A stretch of DNA of 64,000 nucleotides from Flavobacterium sp. ALJ2 (GCF_015594725.1 NZ_JADNRC010000006.1:124001-188000), one strand, 5' to 3'; positions 24,688 to 34,368 are shown, numbered from the stretch's first letter. The notes: a model not told the origin generated them from the letters alone. Numbers and translations: made by a program.

Positions 24688-24820
24688 AACGCGGATGAAG
24701 CGGTTTTTTGTTTACTCGTTTACGTGTTTTGTATTTTTTGAACGCGGATGACGCGGATTTTATTTTTTTGGGTCTCTAGTTTTACGTGTTTTGTGTTTTA
24801 GACGCTGATGAGACAGATTC
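24688..24820 (+). repeat. Three degenerate tandem units carrying a GCGGATGA core
   Basis: The core occurs at 24688 (AACGCGGATGAAGCGG), 24741 (AACGCGGATGACGCGGATTT) and 24801 (GACGCTGATGAGACAGATTC), spaced 53 and 60 bases. The second and third units also share TTTACGTGTTTTGT before the core. They lie immediately beyond the 3' end of the GxxExxY gene. The second unit contains the left arm (24740-24761) of a perfect inverted repeat whose partner is at 25261-25282. Confidence 0.8.
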
Positions 24821-24821
24821 T

Positions 24822-25205
24822 TTATTTTCGATTGTTTTGATATACTTTTCTAATGAATTCGGGTTTTTTTCCAAAATTTAAAAGAAGCCCAACTTCACAG
24901 TGCGTTGCTTTTAAATAATTTATTAATTGAAATTCATTTGCTTCTACTAAATATTCTTGTGCTTTTAATTCTAATATCACTAAATCATTTACAACTATGT
25001 CAGCTATATATTCTCCAACCACAATTTCTTTATAATAAACTTTTATTTTCTTTTGTGTTTCTACTTTAAAACCATTTAATTTAAGTTCATAGAATAAAGA
25101 ATTCTGATATACTCTTTCAAGGAACCCATAGCCCAGTTCATTATAAACATCAAAAAAAACTTTTAAAATTGATTTTGTTAATTCTCTATGTAAAATGCTA
25201 CTCAT
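24822..25205 (-). CDS. GxxExxY protein (PD-(D/E)XK nuclease-like)
   Basis: A 127-residue protein carrying the family's namesake motif GFLERVY (G27, E30, Y33) and a PD-(D/E)XK_3-type core: D69 in YIADIVVND, then E79 and K81 in VILELKAQ, followed by a helix NEFQLINYLKAT and GLLLNFGK. All three candidate catalytic residues are present, so the fold is probably active. The cellular role of the family is unknown. The gene is flanked by perfect inverted repeats (24740-24761, 25261-25282), with further degenerate copies downstream. It is read opposite to nothing nearby and has no obvious partner gene. Confidence 0.9.
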   Translation of the reverse strand: MSSILHRELTKSILKVFFDVYNELGYGFLERVYQNSLFYELKLNGFKVETQKKIKVYYKEIVVGEYIADIVVNDLVILELKAQEYLVEANEFQLINYLKATHCEVGLLLNFGKKPEFIRKVYQNNRK

Positions 25206-25260
25206 AATATATTTTTAAATACTGATATTACGAAATTTTTCTCTATTCTGAAAACTTTAA

Positions 25261-25282
25261 AAAATCCGCGTCATCCGCGTTC
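25261..25282 (-). repeat. Right arm of the 22-bp inverted repeat
   Basis: Exact reverse complement of 24740-24761 (core ATCCGCGTCATCCGCG). It lies 56 bases upstream of the GxxExxY start codon, inside its leader or promoter region. Confidence 0.9.
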
Positions 25283-25358
25283 AATATTTTACATCGCGCA
25301 ACTAATTAAGAGTAAAATTATAAAAGCTATATAAATAATAATCTAATTTCATAAAGCA

Positions 25359-25391
25359 AAAAGACATTAAGTATAAACTCAATGTCTTTTT
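25359..25391 (-). terminator. Terminator of the dioxygenase gene
   Basis: AAAAGACATT (25359-25368) pairs with AATGTCTTTT (25381-25390). In minus-strand RNA this gives a hairpin followed by U's, 22 bases after the stop codon. Confidence 0.8.
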
Positions 25392-25412
25392 ATAATTAGG
25401 TAAATTTAAAGA

Positions 25413-26363
25413 TTATTTTTTGATTAAACCCAAATCTACCAAACGTTCGTATAAATATTCTCCAGCAGTTATATCTTCGAATTTCTTAGGATTCTCAGCA
25501 TCAATACAATTTTCTAAACAATCAAGACGCATATCGCTTACTGGATGCATAAAAAACGGAATCGAGTAACGAGATGTTCCCCATAATTCTCTTGGTGGGT
25601 TAACTACTTGGTGAATAGTTGATTTTAATTTGTTATTGGTATGACGTGAAAGCATGTCCCCAACATTAATTACCAATTGATCATCTTCGGCAATGGCATC
25701 AATCCATTCTCCATCATGATTTTGAACTTGTAATCCTTTTCCTTGTGCTCCCATTAATAAGGTGATAAGATTAATATCGCCATGAGCAGCAGCACGAATT
25801 GCATCTTTTGGTTCAGATGTAATTGGCGGGTAGTGAATAGGACGTAAGATAGAATTTCCATCTTTAGCATATTTGTCAAAGTAAAATTCATCTAATCCAA
25901 GATGTAATGCTAGGGCTCTTAAAACATAAACACCCGTTTTTTCAAGCATTTGATACGCTTGTTTACCTACCACATTAAATCTTGGCAACTCAGTTACTTC
26001 TACATTTTCTGGATATTCTGAAGCATACTTAGAATTTTCACTCACGTACTGACCAAAATGCCAGAATTCTTTTAAGTCGCCCTCTTTTCTTCCTTTGGCA
26101 TGTTCTGTACCAAAAGAAACATAACCTCTCTGACCTCCAATGCCTGGGATTTCATAATTATGTTTAGATTCTATTGGCAATGCGAAAAATTTTCTAATTT
26201 CGCCATAAAGTTCGTCAACTAATTGATCATCTAAAAAATGACCTTTTAGGGCAACGAAGCCAATGTTTTCAAATGCATTTCCGATTTCATTTACAAATTT
26301 TTGTTTACGTTCCGGGTTGTCCGAAAGGAAATCACGTAAGTCTACACTAGGAATGTTTTGCAT
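25413..26363 (-). CDS. 2-oxoglutarate/Fe(II)-dependent oxygenase, isopenicillin N synthase-like
   Basis: A 316-residue soluble enzyme. The N-terminal DIOX_N part (IPSVDLRDFLSDNPERKQKF; GFVALKGH) is followed by the jelly-roll core with iron ligands HGD in AAHGDINLITLL and His in STIHQVVNPP, plus the 2-oxoglutarate arginine in RYSIPFF. All ligands are intact. Family members oxidise diverse small molecules; the substrate here is unknown. It is a single gene with its own -7 box TACATTTG (26415-26422) and is divergent from the E1 dehydrogenase gene. Confidence 0.88.
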   Translation of the reverse strand: MQNIPSVDLRDFLSDNPERKQKFVNEIGNAFENIGFVALKGHFLDDQLVDELYGEIRKFFALPIESKHNYEIPGIGGQRGYVSFGTEHAKGRKEGDLKEFWHFGQYVSENSKYASEYPENVEVTELPRFNVVGKQAYQMLEKTGVYVLRALALHLGLDEFYFDKYAKDGNSILRPIHYPPITSEPKDAIRAAAHGDINLITLLMGAQGKGLQVQNHDGEWIDAIAEDDQLVINVGDMLSRHTNNKLKSTIHQVVNPPRELWGTSRYSIPFFMHPVSDMRLDCLENCIDAENPKKFEDITAGEYLYERLVDLGLIKK

Positions 26364-26414
26364 ACTTTACATATTTATTGATAACTTGAGATGGCTAGAA
26401 ACCATATCTTAGAG

Positions 26415-26422
26415 CAAATGTA
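26415..26422 (-). promoter_or_regulatory. -7 promoter box of the dioxygenase gene
   Basis: TACATTTG on the minus strand, a full TAnnTTTG match, with a TTG (minus strand, 26446-26448) 23 bases further upstream as a possible -33 element. Confidence 0.55.
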
Positions 26423-26537
26423 AAACTAATTTGTTATTTTTATTTCAACAAATGCGAATAATTAATAATTATATAACCAAATACAAACAAGTTGTTATAA
26501 TTTTACAACATTCATTGACTAAATAATAAACCGAAAA

Positions 26538-28514
26538 ATGATTTTTGACAGAAAAAAATTGACCAACGAACAGCTTTTAGATTTATACAAGAGATTATTA
26601 AAACCAAGATTGATAGAAGAGAAGATGCTCATCCTGATCCGCCAAGGAAAAGTATCTAAATGGTTTTCAGGAATAGGGCAGGAAGCAATATCCGTAGGCG
26701 TTACAGCCGTTTTAGACACTGATGAATATATCTTACCAATGCACCGTAATTTAGGTGTTTTTACAGGAAGAGATATCCCATTATACCGTCTTTTTTCGCA
26801 ATGGCAAGGTAAAGCCAATGGTTTTACGAAAGGACGTGATAGAAGTTTTCACTTTGGAACACAAGAGTATAAAATTATTGGAATGATCTCGCACCTAGGC
26901 CCTCAGTTAGGTGTTGCTGACGGAATTGCCCTAGCCAATAAATTAAAAAAGAACAATAAAATAACTGCCGTTTTTACAGGAGAAGGAGCAACAAGTGAAG
27001 GAGATTTTCATGAAGCATTAAATATTGCGGCTGTTTGGGAATTGCCAGTAATGTTTGTCATTGAGAATAATGGGTATGGTCTTTCGACACCTACAAACGA
27101 GCAATATCGTTGTAAAAACCTAGCAGACAAAGGAGTTGGTTATGGTATAGAAAGCCATATTATCGATGGAAATAATATACTGGAAGTTTATAATCTTTTA
27201 TCTGAATTAAAACTCTCAATGATAGAGAAACCTCGACCTGTTTTATTAGAGTTTAAAACATTTAGAATGCGTGGACATGAAGAGGCGAGTGGTACAAAAT
27301 ATGTTCCGCAAGATCTAATGGATATGTGGGCAATAAAAGATCCTGTAACTAATTACAAAAACTATTTGACTGAGATAGGAGTATTAACTACAGAATATGA
27401 TGAGGAATTACATGCTGAAATTAAGAAGGACATCGATGACAGCCTTGTTATTGCTAATGAAGAACCAGAAATAGAAGCATCTTATGAAGAAGAATTAAAT
27501 GATGTATATAAACCTTATAGCTATAAAGAAATTGCACCAGACTTGGAAACAAAAAACATTCGATTTATAGATGCCATTTCGTCAAGTTTAAATTTATCAA
27601 TGCAACTCCATACCAATTTGGTTATTATGGGGCAAGACATTGCTGAATATGGTGGAGCATTTAAAATAACTGATGGTTTCGTAGAAATATTTGGTAAAGA
27701 TCGTGTGCGGAATACACCAATTTGTGAAAGCGCTGTAGTTTCAACAGGAATGGGGCTTTCTATAAATGGCTATAAAGCAATTGTTGAGATGCAATTTGCA
27801 GATTTTGTTTCAACAGGATTTAATCCAATTGTAAATTTATTAGCAAAATCACATTATCGATGGTTAGAAAAAGCCGATGTTGTAGTTCGAATGCCTTGTG
27901 GTGGTGGTACTCAGGCAGGTCCTTTTCATTCACAAACCAATGAAGCTTGGTTTACAAAAACACCAGGTTTAAAAGTGGTTTACCCAGCTTTCCCTTATGA
28001 TGCTAAAGGTTTATTAAATGAATCTATTAATGATCCAAATCCTGTTTTATTCTTTGAACATAAGCAATTATATCGTAGCATTTATCAAGATGTACCTACA
28101 GATTATTATACAATTCCATTAGGAAGAGCTGTATTGTTAAAAAAAGGAAATGATATTACAATTATTACTTTTGGAGCAGCTGTACATTGGGCTTTAGAAA
28201 CGCTTGCTAAAAATCCAGAAATTTCAGCAGATTTATTAGATTTAAGAACTTTACAGCCTTTGGATACTGAAGCAATTTATGAATCGGTTAAGAAAACAGG
28301 ACGTGTAATAATTTATCAGGAAGATTCGCTTTTTGGTGGAATTGCCAGCGATATTTCGGCATTAATAATGGAAAATTGTTTCCGTTATCTCGATGCGCCA
28401 GTTAAACGTGTTGCTAGTTTAGATTCTCCAATTCCTTTTACAAAAGCACTAGAAGATCAGTATTTGCCGAAAGGTAGATTTGAGAAAGAACTTTTGGAAT
28501 TGCTAGCTTATTAA
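26538..28514 (+). CDS. Fused alpha-beta E1 subunit of a branched-chain 2-oxoacid dehydrogenase
   Basis: A 658-residue thiamine-diphosphate enzyme in which E1-alpha (about 1-330) and E1-beta (about 340-658), usually separate, are one chain. The alpha half has KWFSGIGQEAISVG and the ThDP motif GEGATSEGDFHEA to ENNGYGLSTP. The beta half has GQDIAEYGGAFKITDG, RVRNTPICE, and VRMPCGGGTQAGPFHSQ. It should decarboxylate branched 2-oxoacids and pass the acyl group to E2. Such fusions are usual in Bacteroidota. No E2 or E3 gene is nearby, so those subunits must be encoded elsewhere. Single gene, divergent from the dioxygenase. Confidence 0.9.
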   Translation: MIFDRKKLTNEQLLDLYKRLLKPRLIEEKMLILIRQGKVSKWFSGIGQEAISVGVTAVLDTDEYILPMHRNLGVFTGRDIPLYRLFSQWQGKANGFTKGRDRSFHFGTQEYKIIGMISHLGPQLGVADGIALANKLKKNNKITAVFTGEGATSEGDFHEALNIAAVWELPVMFVIENNGYGLSTPTNEQYRCKNLADKGVGYGIESHIIDGNNILEVYNLLSELKLSMIEKPRPVLLEFKTFRMRGHEEASGTKYVPQDLMDMWAIKDPVTNYKNYLTEIGVLTTEYDEELHAEIKKDIDDSLVIANEEPEIEASYEEELNDVYKPYSYKEIAPDLETKNIRFIDAISSSLNLSMQLHTNLVIMGQDIAEYGGAFKITDGFVEIFGKDRVRNTPICESAVVSTGMGLSINGYKAIVEMQFADFVSTGFNPIVNLLAKSHYRWLEKADVVVRMPCGGGTQAGPFHSQTNEAWFTKTPGLKVVYPAFPYDAKGLLNESINDPNPVLFFEHKQLYRSIYQDVPTDYYTIPLGRAVLLKKGNDITIITFGAAVHWALETLAKNPEISADLLDLRTLQPLDTEAIYESVKKTGRVIIYQEDSLFGGIASDISALIMENCFRYLDAPVKRVASLDSPIPFTKALEDQYLPKGRFEKELLELLAY

Positions 28515-28704
28515 ACGTTTGTTCTGAGGTTCAAAAGAAACAATGCGAAGTAATTTATAAACAAATCATTTCGCCTTTTTGCGAGAAAATAATTTTTGGT
28601 ATGATTAAAATATTTTTTCTAAATCATGCTAAACCTATTTAATAAAAATAAAATAGCACGCCATAAAGATCATTTTTTATCTTTAGCAGTTAAATACATT
28701 ATAT

Positions 28705-30447
28705 ATGAAAAAACTTCTTATTCCTATTGTTATTGTTGCCTTACTTGTTTCCTGCAATAAAAATGCTAAATCAGGTGACGACAAGAATGCTAATAAAAAA
28801 TTTGAAAAATATAAGGACGGATTTATTACCGACTTATGGAAACTAAATCCTGATTGGGCAGCTAGTCAAGGATATCACAAATATGATAGCATTTTGGTTA
28901 TTCCAAACGCAGAAAATCAAAAGAAACAATTAGCTTTTGCTAATTCTCAATTAGATTCATTAAAACAATACCCATTAGAAGGGCTTTCTGATAACAACAA
29001 AACTGATTTTTATATGATTAAAAATCAGCTAGAAGGTACCCTCTTTGGTATAAATGAACTAAAGTCATCAGAGTGGAACCCATCATCATATAATGTTTGT
29101 GGTGCTTTTGCAGAAATATTAAATGGTAAATATGATTCTCTAGATGTGAGATTGCGTAATTTTAGTTTAAAAATGAATGGTATTCCTGCCTATTATGAAG
29201 CAGCAAAGTCAAATATTAAAAACCCAACCAAAGAACACACTGCACTTGCAATAGATCAAAATCTAGGAGGAACTTCCGTTTTTAAAGAAGATTTAGCAGC
29301 TGCTTTAAGCAAAAGTAAATTGACTGCAGAAGAAAAAAAGGCAATTACCAATAAAGCAAATATTTCAGTAAAAGCCATTACAGATTATGCTAATTGGTTG
29401 AAAAAATTAGACAATAAAACACCTCGTTCTTTTAGATTAGGCTCGGAGTTATATGCTAAAAAATTCAACTTTGATATTGAGTCTGGATACACAGCCGATG
29501 AAATTTATAAAATAGCAGTTAATCATAAAAATGAATTGCATGACAAAATGTTTGTTCTTGCTAATAAATTATGGACAAAATATAATGGAACAGCTGTAAA
29601 ACCAACTGATAAACTAGAATTAATTAAGCAAGTAATTGATGAAATATCATTACAACATACTACTCCTGAGAAATTTCAATCAGAAATTGAAAAGCAAATT
29701 CCTGAGCTTGTAACATTTGTGAAAGACAAAGATTTACTTTATATAGATCCATCTAAACCACTTGTAGTCAGAAAAGAACCAGCTTACATGGCGGGTGTTG
29801 CAGGAGCTTCAATATCTGCTCCAGGACCTTATGATAAAAATGCAAATACGTATTATAATGTTGGAAGTATGACGGGATGGACAGCCGAAAATGCTGAAAG
29901 CTACCTAAGAGAATACAACGATTATATCTTGCAAATTCTGAATATTCACGAAGCAATTCCTGGACATTACACACAATTAGTTTACAGCAATCAATCGCCA
30001 AGTATTATAAAATCTATTTTAGGAAATGGAGCAATGATCGAAGGTTGGGCTGTTTATACGGAAAGAATGATGCTGGAAAGTGGATACAAAAATTCAGATG
30101 AAATGTGGTTAATGTATTACAAATGGAATCTTAGAACGACTTGTAACACAATATTAGATTATAGTGTTCATACCAAAAATATGTCAAAAGAAGCTGCTAT
30201 AGCTTTATTAACTAAAGAAGCTTTCCAACAGCAAGCTGAAGCAGATGGAAAATGGAAACGTGCAACCTTATCACAAGTACAATTATGCTCTTATTTTACA
30301 GGATATACAGAGATTTATGATTTTAGAGAATCATTAAAAAAAGAACAAGGAACGAAATTCAATCTGAAAGAATTTCATGAAAAGTTCTTAAGCTATGGTA
30401 GTGCTCCAGTAAAATACATAAAAGAGCTAATGACTAGTAAAGAATAA
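28705..30447 (+). CDS. DUF885-family lipoprotein, metallopeptidase-like
   Basis: A 580-residue protein with an SPII signal (lipobox LLVSC, Cys near residue 17), so membrane-anchored in the envelope. The DUF885 domain fills the rest. The probable zinc site is HEAIPGH (His415 to His421) followed by the glutamate of IEGWAVYTERM. The order and spacing match the family. DUF885 proteins are predicted peptidases with little direct biochemistry known to me. A near-consensus -7 box (TATCTTTA, about 28678) precedes it. The terminator at 30490-30524 separates it from the phosphatase gene. Confidence 0.87.
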   Translation: MKKLLIPIVIVALLVSCNKNAKSGDDKNANKKFEKYKDGFITDLWKLNPDWAASQGYHKYDSILVIPNAENQKKQLAFANSQLDSLKQYPLEGLSDNNKTDFYMIKNQLEGTLFGINELKSSEWNPSSYNVCGAFAEILNGKYDSLDVRLRNFSLKMNGIPAYYEAAKSNIKNPTKEHTALAIDQNLGGTSVFKEDLAAALSKSKLTAEEKKAITNKANISVKAITDYANWLKKLDNKTPRSFRLGSELYAKKFNFDIESGYTADEIYKIAVNHKNELHDKMFVLANKLWTKYNGTAVKPTDKLELIKQVIDEISLQHTTPEKFQSEIEKQIPELVTFVKDKDLLYIDPSKPLVVRKEPAYMAGVAGASISAPGPYDKNANTYYNVGSMTGWTAENAESYLREYNDYILQILNIHEAIPGHYTQLVYSNQSPSIIKSILGNGAMIEGWAVYTERMMLESGYKNSDEMWLMYYKWNLRTTCNTILDYSVHTKNMSKEAAIALLTKEAFQQQAEADGKWKRATLSQVQLCSYFTGYTEIYDFRESLKKEQGTKFNLKEFHEKFLSYGSAPVKYIKELMTSKE

Positions 30448-30489
30448 AAATAAATAAAAAATAGATAATCTTTAAGTTATCCCAAATTA

Positions 30490-30524
30490 CCCTCAAACAG
30501 TTATGCGCTATTTGGGGGCTTTTT
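30490..30524 (+). terminator. Terminator of the DUF885 gene
   Basis: CCCTCAAA (30490-30497) pairs with TTTGGGGG (30511-30518), one G-T pair, followed by CTTTTT. It is 42 bases after the stop codon. Confidence 0.65.
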
Positions 30525-30550
30525 GTGAAAATAAAATCCAAACTTAAAAA

Positions 30551-30558
30551 TAGATTTG
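30551..30558 (+). promoter_or_regulatory. -7 promoter box of the histidine phosphatase gene
   Basis: TAGATTTG, a full TAnnTTTG match, 22 bases before the ATG at 30581; this implies a short leader. Confidence 0.5.
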
Positions 30559-30580
30559 TTTTGTTAAAAATTAAATTAAA

Positions 30581-31855
30581 ATGAAAAAAAACGGCCTATT
30601 ATTCTTTTTTATACTAGCTAATCTGTCAATTGTTTTAGCTCAAGCTACCAAACAGGAAATGTTTGATACACCAGAAAAAACGGCTGGTGTTTACTACGCT
30701 TATCCTGCCAAAGACATTGTAGCTTATACACCCGTACCAAAAGGGTATGAGGCATTTTACATAAGTCATTTTGGGCGCCATGGTTCTCGTTATTTGATAA
30801 GTGATAATGACTATAAAGAAGTATTAGATTTGTTTGAAAATGGCAATAAAAATGCTGCACTTACTGACTTAGGTAAAGATGTCCTAAAACGTCTACAGCA
30901 ACTTTGGGGCGAGGTTGAATTTAGAGGTGGAGATCTTTCACTTATAGGTGTACAAGAACAAAGGGGTATTGCAGAACGAATGTATAATCTCTATCCAAAA
31001 GTATTTAATAAAGAGTCACAAATAGAAGCCAGTGCTACAACAATAGTACGTGTTGCTTTAAGTATGGATGCTTTTTGTGAGCGCATGAAAGAGTTTAATC
31101 CAAGCTTACAGATTACTAGAAATTCAGGGATAAAATGGCAGCGATATTTAAACTACCATACACCAGAAGCAATTGCTTTTAGATCCGCAAAAGATACATG
31201 GAAAGAGGAATTTCAAAAATTTGAAGCAAAACATATAAATCCAGATCGTTTGATAAATTCTTTATTTTCTGATGAAGATTATATTATAAAGAAAGTGAAT
31301 CCAGAAACGGTAATGAAAAAGTTATTTGCTATAGCAGGAGGCATGCAAAATATAGAAACAAAATTGAGTTTTTATGATTTGTTCGAAAAAGAAGAGCTTT
31401 TCGATTTATGGCAATGTACCAATTATCGCTTATATGTAAATTATGCTAATTCAGCTATCAATAGCGGAATCATGTTTGAAAATCAAAAACCAACTTTAAA
31501 AAATATTCTAGAGAACGCTAATAAAGTAATAGCTTCAAAAGGAAAAGGAGCAACGCTTCGTTTTGCACATGATGGTAATATAATTCCACTAGCAATGCTG
31601 CTACACTTAGAAGGAACCTATAATAGTATTTCTGATACAAATAAATTTTATGAAGTCTGGAGTGATTTTAAAGTAGCACCAATGGCTGGTAATATACAAA
31701 TTGTGTTTTTTCGCAAACCAAAATCTGATGATATACTTGTAAAATTCCTTTTGCACGAAAAAGAAGTTCTTGTTCCAACTATAACAACTGATATTGCTCC
31801 TTATTATAATTGGAAAGATGTAGAAAGCTATTACAAAAGCCTACTAGCAAGTTAA
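30581..31855 (+). CDS. Secreted histidine-type acid phosphatase
   Basis: A 424-residue protein with a signal peptide ending near IVLAQ (about 21). The branch-2 histidine phosphatase signature RHGSR is at residues 66-70 (SHFGRHGSRYL; nucleophile His67) and the proton-donor pair HD at 330-331 (RFAHDGNIIPL). The family includes acid phosphatases, phytases and multiple inositol polyphosphate phosphatases. The size fits the latter group, but the substrate cannot be assigned. It acts in the periplasm or is further exported. Single gene with its own promoter and a shared terminator with pheT. Confidence 0.88.
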   Translation: MKKNGLLFFFILANLSIVLAQATKQEMFDTPEKTAGVYYAYPAKDIVAYTPVPKGYEAFYISHFGRHGSRYLISDNDYKEVLDLFENGNKNAALTDLGKDVLKRLQQLWGEVEFRGGDLSLIGVQEQRGIAERMYNLYPKVFNKESQIEASATTIVRVALSMDAFCERMKEFNPSLQITRNSGIKWQRYLNYHTPEAIAFRSAKDTWKEEFQKFEAKHINPDRLINSLFSDEDYIIKKVNPETVMKKLFAIAGGMQNIETKLSFYDLFEKEELFDLWQCTNYRLYVNYANSAINSGIMFENQKPTLKNILENANKVIASKGKGATLRFAHDGNIIPLAMLLHLEGTYNSISDTNKFYEVWSDFKVAPMAGNIQIVFFRKPKSDDILVKFLLHEKEVLVPTITTDIAPYYNWKDVESYYKSLLAS

Positions 31856-31889
31856 ATAATATATATATTACACTATCAATCAAAAAAAA

Positions 31890-31926
31890 TCCGCTAAAGA
31901 ATATTTACATTCTCTAGCGGGTTTTT
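31890..31926. terminator. Bidirectional terminator between the phosphatase gene and pheT
   Basis: CCGCTAAAGAAT (31891-31902) pairs with ATTCTCTAGCGG (31909-31920) with one mismatch. An A run precedes and a T run follows, so it can serve both convergent genes. Confidence 0.85.
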
Positions 31927-31944
31927 ATATAGAATACTTTTTAC

Positions 31945-34368
31945 TTAACGCAAGCTAGCTCCAAGTTCATTTTCGAAGCTTTGTTGCAATTTACTCATTA
32001 TTTTATCAATTTGAGCATCAGTAAGTGTTTTTGTATTATCCTGAATAGTAAAGCTTAATGCATAAGATTTTTTGCCCTCAGGAAGATTTTTGCCTTCATA
32101 TACATCAAATAAATTCACATCTTTTAACAACGTTTTTTCAGTTTGTTTAGCAAGATTGTAAATACTATCATAAGTAATATTTTTATCAATTAATAATGCT
32201 AAATCTCTACGTACTTCGGGGTATTTAGGAATTTCTGTATATTTTATTTTACCGGTAACTATTTTCAAAATTAAATCCCAGTTAAAATCAGCATAAAAAA
32301 TCTCTTGTTTAATTCCGAAGTGTTTTAAAATAGTTTTTTTAACAACACCCATTTCAACTAAAGTATCATGACCGTATCCAATAGCAGCACCCTCAGAAAA
32401 AACATCTGATTGTGTTGGGATATTATTTATTTTATTAATTCCCAATCGAGAAAGAACACCATTTACATACCCTTTTAATAAAAAGAAATCAGTAGATTGC
32501 TGCCCATTATTAGTCCAAGTTTCTTTATTTCTGTTTCCAGTAATAAACAAAGTTAAATGTTTGTGTTCTTCATAACCATTAAGAAATTTATGGTACGATT
32601 TTCCAAATTCAAATAATTTTAAATCTGAATTTTTTCTGTTGATATTGTATGCAATAGCTTCTAATCCAGAAAACAATAATGATTGTCGCATTACTGATAA
32701 ATCATTACTTAGCGGATTTAATATTATAACATTATGTTCTTCTTTTAATAAACTAGAAAGATTAGCATAAGCTGCAGTTGTCAATGAATTGGCCATCATT
32801 TCATGATAACCTTGTGAATTTAATTGTGCTGCAATACTATTTTGTACTTTATAATCTTCTGTTCTTGGCGAGTTAGAAACTGTCGCATTGAATTTTTTAG
32901 AAAAATTAATGTTATTATATCCGTAAACTCTAAGGATTTCTTCGATAACATCTATCTCACGTTGTACATCAACACGATATGCAGGAATTGTTAATCCCAA
33001 TCCAGCTTCAGATACACTATTAACTTTAATATCAAGAGATACTAATATTTTTTTGATTGTATCTTTTGGAATCTCCTGTCCAATAATTTTTGACACATTA
33101 CAAAAGTTTAAGAAGACAGAGAAATCGTCTATTTTCTTTTGGTATATTTCAACAATATCAGAAGTAATCTCCCCACCAGCAATTTCTTTTATCAATAAGG
33201 CTGCACGTTTTAAAGCATATGCAGTAATAGAAGGATCAATACCTCTCTCAAATCTGAAAGAAGCATCAGTGCTTAATTGATGTCTTTTTGCCGATTTACG
33301 AACACTAACTGGATTAAAATATGCACTTTCTAAGAATATAGAAGTAGTACTTTCAGTTATACCAGATCTTTTTCCTCCAAAAACACCTGCAATACATAAC
33401 GGGCCTTTCTCATCGCAGATCATTAAATCTTCTTGGTGCAATGTTCTTTCAACATCATCAAGAGTAACAAATTTAGTACCTTCAGGAAGGGTTTTTACAA
33501 TTATTTTTCCGTTAATTTTACTTGCATCAAAGGCATGTAAAGGCTGTCCTAATTCATGAAGAACATAGTTTGTAATATCAACAATATTATTTTTGGGAGT
33601 AATTCCAATTGCTTTTAATCTATTTTGTAACCAGTTTGGAGATTCACTTATTGTAATTCCAGAAATAGTAACACCACAATATCTAGGTGCCAAAGAAGGT
33701 TCTTCTACATTTACATCAATTTTTAAAGTTCTCATGTCAACTCTAAAATTACTTACAGATGGTGTAATTAATTCTACATTTTGACCTCTTTGTAACAATC
33801 CTGCACGTAAATCACGAGCTGTACCAAGATGACTCATGGCATCGGCACGGTTTGGAGTTAATCCTATTTCGAAAACTTCATCATTTTCAATATTAAAAAC
33901 TTCAGACGCTGGAGTTCCAGGAACTAATGCTTCATCCAAAACCATAATCCCATCATGACTTGTTCCTAAACCTAACTCATCCTCAGCACAAATCATTCCG
34001 TAGCTTTCTTGCCCGCGTATTTTTCCTTTTTTTATAATAAAGGGTTCACCATCTTTATCATATAAAACAGTACCAATTGTAGCAACAGGAACTTTTTGCC
34101 CTGCAGCAACATTAGCTGCTCCACATACAATTTGTAGAGGATGTTCTAATCCTAAATCTACAGTTGTAATTTTCAATCGATCAGCATCAGGGTGCTGTAC
34201 ACAGGTTAATACATGTCCTACAACAATACCTTCTAATCCGCCTTTTATTGATTGGTATTTCTCAACTACTTCTACTTCAAGTCCTAAGTCAGTAAGTAAA
34301 GCAGATGTTTCATCGGATTTCCAGTCTATTTTAATAAATTGTTTTAACCAGTTGTAAGATATTTTCAT
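31945..34368 (-). CDS. pheT: Phenylalanine-tRNA ligase beta subunit
   Basis: An 807-residue subunit of the cytoplasmic alpha2-beta2 enzyme that charges tRNA-Phe. Domain order is complete: N-terminal KISYNWLKQFI, an EMAPII-like tRNA-binding domain (about 40-150, GHVLTCVQHPDADRLKITTV), the B3/B4 editing domain with NIVDITNYVLHELGQPLHAF, B5, the catalytic-like core, and a C-terminal anticodon domain starting YPEVRRDLALL. ATG 34368 was chosen over the 14-codon extension to 34410 because a -7 box (TATATTTG, 34398-34405) lies inside that extension. pheS is not adjacent. Confidence 0.97.
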   Translation of the reverse strand: MKISYNWLKQFIKIDWKSDETSALLTDLGLEVEVVEKYQSIKGGLEGIVVGHVLTCVQHPDADRLKITTVDLGLEHPLQIVCGAANVAAGQKVPVATIGTVLYDKDGEPFIIKKGKIRGQESYGMICAEDELGLGTSHDGIMVLDEALVPGTPASEVFNIENDEVFEIGLTPNRADAMSHLGTARDLRAGLLQRGQNVELITPSVSNFRVDMRTLKIDVNVEEPSLAPRYCGVTISGITISESPNWLQNRLKAIGITPKNNIVDITNYVLHELGQPLHAFDASKINGKIIVKTLPEGTKFVTLDDVERTLHQEDLMICDEKGPLCIAGVFGGKRSGITESTTSIFLESAYFNPVSVRKSAKRHQLSTDASFRFERGIDPSITAYALKRAALLIKEIAGGEITSDIVEIYQKKIDDFSVFLNFCNVSKIIGQEIPKDTIKKILVSLDIKVNSVSEAGLGLTIPAYRVDVQREIDVIEEILRVYGYNNINFSKKFNATVSNSPRTEDYKVQNSIAAQLNSQGYHEMMANSLTTAAYANLSSLLKEEHNVIILNPLSNDLSVMRQSLLFSGLEAIAYNINRKNSDLKLFEFGKSYHKFLNGYEEHKHLTLFITGNRNKETWTNNGQQSTDFFLLKGYVNGVLSRLGINKINNIPTQSDVFSEGAAIGYGHDTLVEMGVVKKTILKHFGIKQEIFYADFNWDLILKIVTGKIKYTEIPKYPEVRRDLALLIDKNITYDSIYNLAKQTEKTLLKDVNLFDVYEGKNLPEGKKSYALSFTIQDNTKTLTDAQIDKIMSKLQQSFENELGASLR

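Larger units (their letters stand above)
24740..25282. mobile_element. Candidate small cassette: GxxExxY gene between perfect 22-bp inverted repeats
   Basis: Positions 24740-24761 and 25261-25282 are exact reverse complements over 22 bases (core GCGGATGACGCGGAT). They enclose one gene, 24822-25205, in about 543 bases. The arrangement resembles a minimal element in which a nuclease-like protein is associated with its own repeats. Mobility is an inference: no target-site duplication, transposase or second copy is visible in this window. A transcript could also fold the two arms together. Confidence 0.4.

Noticed and set aside
24688..25282. A CRISPR array made of the GCGGATGA repeats
   Set aside because: The units are degenerate, irregularly spaced and in two orientations, with no cas genes; the inverted repeat around the GxxExxY gene explains them better.
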